A stretch of 64,000 bases of DNA from an uncultured Desulfovibrio sp. (GTDB lineage Bacteria > Desulfobacterota > Desulfovibrionia > Desulfovibrionales > Desulfovibrionaceae): contig CAJXYU010000002.1 of NCBI GenBank assembly GCA_913063155.1, positions 248,001 through 312,000 of the forward strand. Reading direction: 5' to 3'. Shown one piece after another: positions 63,024 through 64,000 of this stretch. Each line of letters opens with the position of its first letter. Positions within the stretch are counted from its first letter, which is position 1. The position numbers and the translations under genes are program-made. Below the pieces are notes generated by a model, which saw nothing but the letters and a program-made list of their open reading frames with translations, had not been told where the DNA came from and did no database searches.

Positions 63024-63866
63024 ATGGTAGGCAAGTGTGGGACTGCTATGGAAAAACAGCAAATTGTTTATAAAAAATCAAAGAATATCGAAGGGGTGGA
63101 ACTCTTATTCTGCTCCGACGCCCGTTTTGCCATGCCTGCGCATACCCATGATGATTACGTGTTCTGGATCAACTGTGCAGGTGGCGAAAATGTTAAGATC
63201 GGCGGCAGCAGTGATATCCTGCAACCGGACAGTTTCGGCACAGTGGCGCCGGGGGAGGTGCATGCCAATCGCGCCTACGGTCGCCGCCGTCTCCTGCTCA
63301 GCTTTTATGTGCAGGACGGAATTCTTAACGACATTGCTTCGCAAATGGGTTGTTCCGGCCTTTGCCCGAGCGCTTTCGCAAGTGTCTTGCACAAGGATCG
63401 GCAGGCCTGTGACTTTCTCGGAAGACTGCATGCCTCGATGATGTCGGAGGCCGGCAATTCCAGGGAATTGTTTCTGATCACTTTCGGTTTGCTATTGCGT
63501 CGTCACGGCGTGATGCGTTCCGCCGAGGCCGGGGTGTGCCGGTCTCCCGACAAGGTGCGTCGAGCCCAAGAGCTGATGCTGGACCGTTTTTCCGAGTCCC
63601 TGATGTTGGATTCCGTGGCCGAGGAATGCGGGTGCACGGCTTATCATTTGATTCGGCTTTTCGGCCGTGAGACCGGTATGACACCTCATTCCTGGCTCAT
63701 GGATGTCCGGGTTTCCCGCGCTCGGGAACTGCTCGGGGCGGGCTATGCCCCGGGCGATGTGGCGGTCGCCTGTGGTTTCTCCGACCAAAGCCACTTGAAC
63801 CGCCGGTTCAAGGCGCGGTTCGGAGTGACGCCGGGCGTTTACCGCAGCCAGGTTTTCAGCGGCTGA
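63024..63866 (+). CDS. AraC-family transcriptional regulator
   Basis: This 280-residue regulator has an N-terminal cupin-like sensing domain (about 10-150; MPAHTHDDYVFWINCAGG, APGEVHANRAYG). The C-terminal double helix-turn-helix (about 180-275) has LDSVAEECGCTAYHLIRLFGRETGMTP and DVAVACGFSDQSHLNRRFKARFGVTPG. GGAGG six bases before ATG 63024 fixes the start, although the frame opens at 62871. The ligand is unknown. The gene it controls may be the one at 63937 or gltA. Confidence 0.92.
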   Translation: MVGKCGTAMEKQQIVYKKSKNIEGVELLFCSDARFAMPAHTHDDYVFWINCAGGENVKIGGSSDILQPDSFGTVAPGEVHANRAYGRRRLLLSFYVQDGILNDIASQMGCSGLCPSAFASVLHKDRQACDFLGRLHASMMSEAGNSRELFLITFGLLLRRHGVMRSAEAGVCRSPDKVRRAQELMLDRFSESLMLDSVAEECGCTAYHLIRLFGRETGMTPHSWLMDVRVSRARELLGAGYAPGDVAVACGFSDQSHLNRRFKARFGVTPGVYRSQVFSG

Positions 63867-63936
63867 GATCAATTTCATCCAAGACGCTCTTCCTGCCGTG
63901 CGATATGGTTCTTCATTGAGTCCGACAGGAGGAACT

Positions 63937-64000
63937 ATGAAGACCATTTCGTGGAATGATTTCGAGAGTGTGGAATTGAGGGTGGGAACCATCGTCAGGG
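63937..64000 (+). CDS. csaA: CsaA-like tRNA-binding-domain protein (5' end only)
   Basis: Only 21 codons are in the window: MKTISWNDFESVELRVGTIV. This is the typical start of CsaA/tRNA_bind proteins (W-x-D-F-x-x-V-x-[IL]-R-V-G-T-I). CsaA is a small dimeric chaperone-like protein linked to export. A strong AGGAGGA stands four bases before the ATG. The gene runs off the right edge. Confidence 0.75.
   Translation, partial: MKTISWNDFESVELRVGTIVR

Overview
The window looks like a chromosomal segment of a sulfate-reducing deltaproteobacterium of the Desulfovibrio/Pseudodesulfovibrio type. The main reason is a nine-gene lactate-to-acetate oxidation cluster laid out as in Desulfovibrio: sensor kinase, sigma-54 regulator, pyruvate:ferredoxin oxidoreductase, lactate permease, FAD lactate dehydrogenase, Fe-S partner, phosphotransacetylase, acetate kinase and two LUD-domain proteins. 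A TunR-type regulator (an inactivated integrase fold fused to molybdate/tungstate-binding domains), known from sulfate reducers, supports this. Most genes are moderately GC-rich; the exceptions are noted below.

Layout. 1-5.8 kb: a cut-off Cys-rich ferredoxin-like protein, a DUF202 membrane protein, an aspartate 4-decarboxylase with a Tat signal, a frameshifted GNAT gene and typA. 6.4-10.6 kb: an aromatic/neutral amino acid permease, aspartase, and two tandem solute-binding proteins with no permease. 10.9-12.3 kb: RlpA and a glycine-zipper lipoprotein. 12.4-31.6 kb: the lactate regulon. Its control region (16.54-16.94 kb) carries several copies of a GTCYG-T6-CRGAC palindrome upstream of a sigma-54-like promoter, and one more perfect copy lies at 11.77 kb. 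Strong hairpins punctuate the operon. 31.7-36.8 kb: a chemoreceptor, small uncharacterised proteins, an outer-membrane barrel and a receiver-kinase protein. 36.8-43.4 kb: carbamate kinase with a cyclic-2,3-diphosphoglycerate-synthetase-like P-loop protein, then tunR divergent from modC-modA-modB-DUF364.

44.0-58.1 kb: two tandem small secreted paralogues sit directly beside a type II secretion system (T2SS; gspF divergent from gspI-J-K-L-M-A/B-G-H-TPR-C-D-E). One gene is a GspA-GspB fusion. 58.2-61.2 kb: a small islet bounded by a 21-bp repeat of the 3' end of tRNA-Leu(CAG). It holds two atypical genes and one IS3-family insertion sequence with a damaged transposase. 61.3-64 kb: citrate synthase, an AraC-type regulator and the start of a CsaA-like gene.

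How it works together. Lactate enters through the permease. It is oxidised to pyruvate by the FAD/Fe-S pair or the LutABC-like complex, pyruvate is split by PFOR to acetyl-CoA, and Pta/AckA make ATP and acetate. The two-component pair with sigma-54 probably switches this on. The Mo/W transport unit would supply cofactors for enzymes such as formate dehydrogenase. The T2SS may export the adjacent paralogues, but that is inference from position only.
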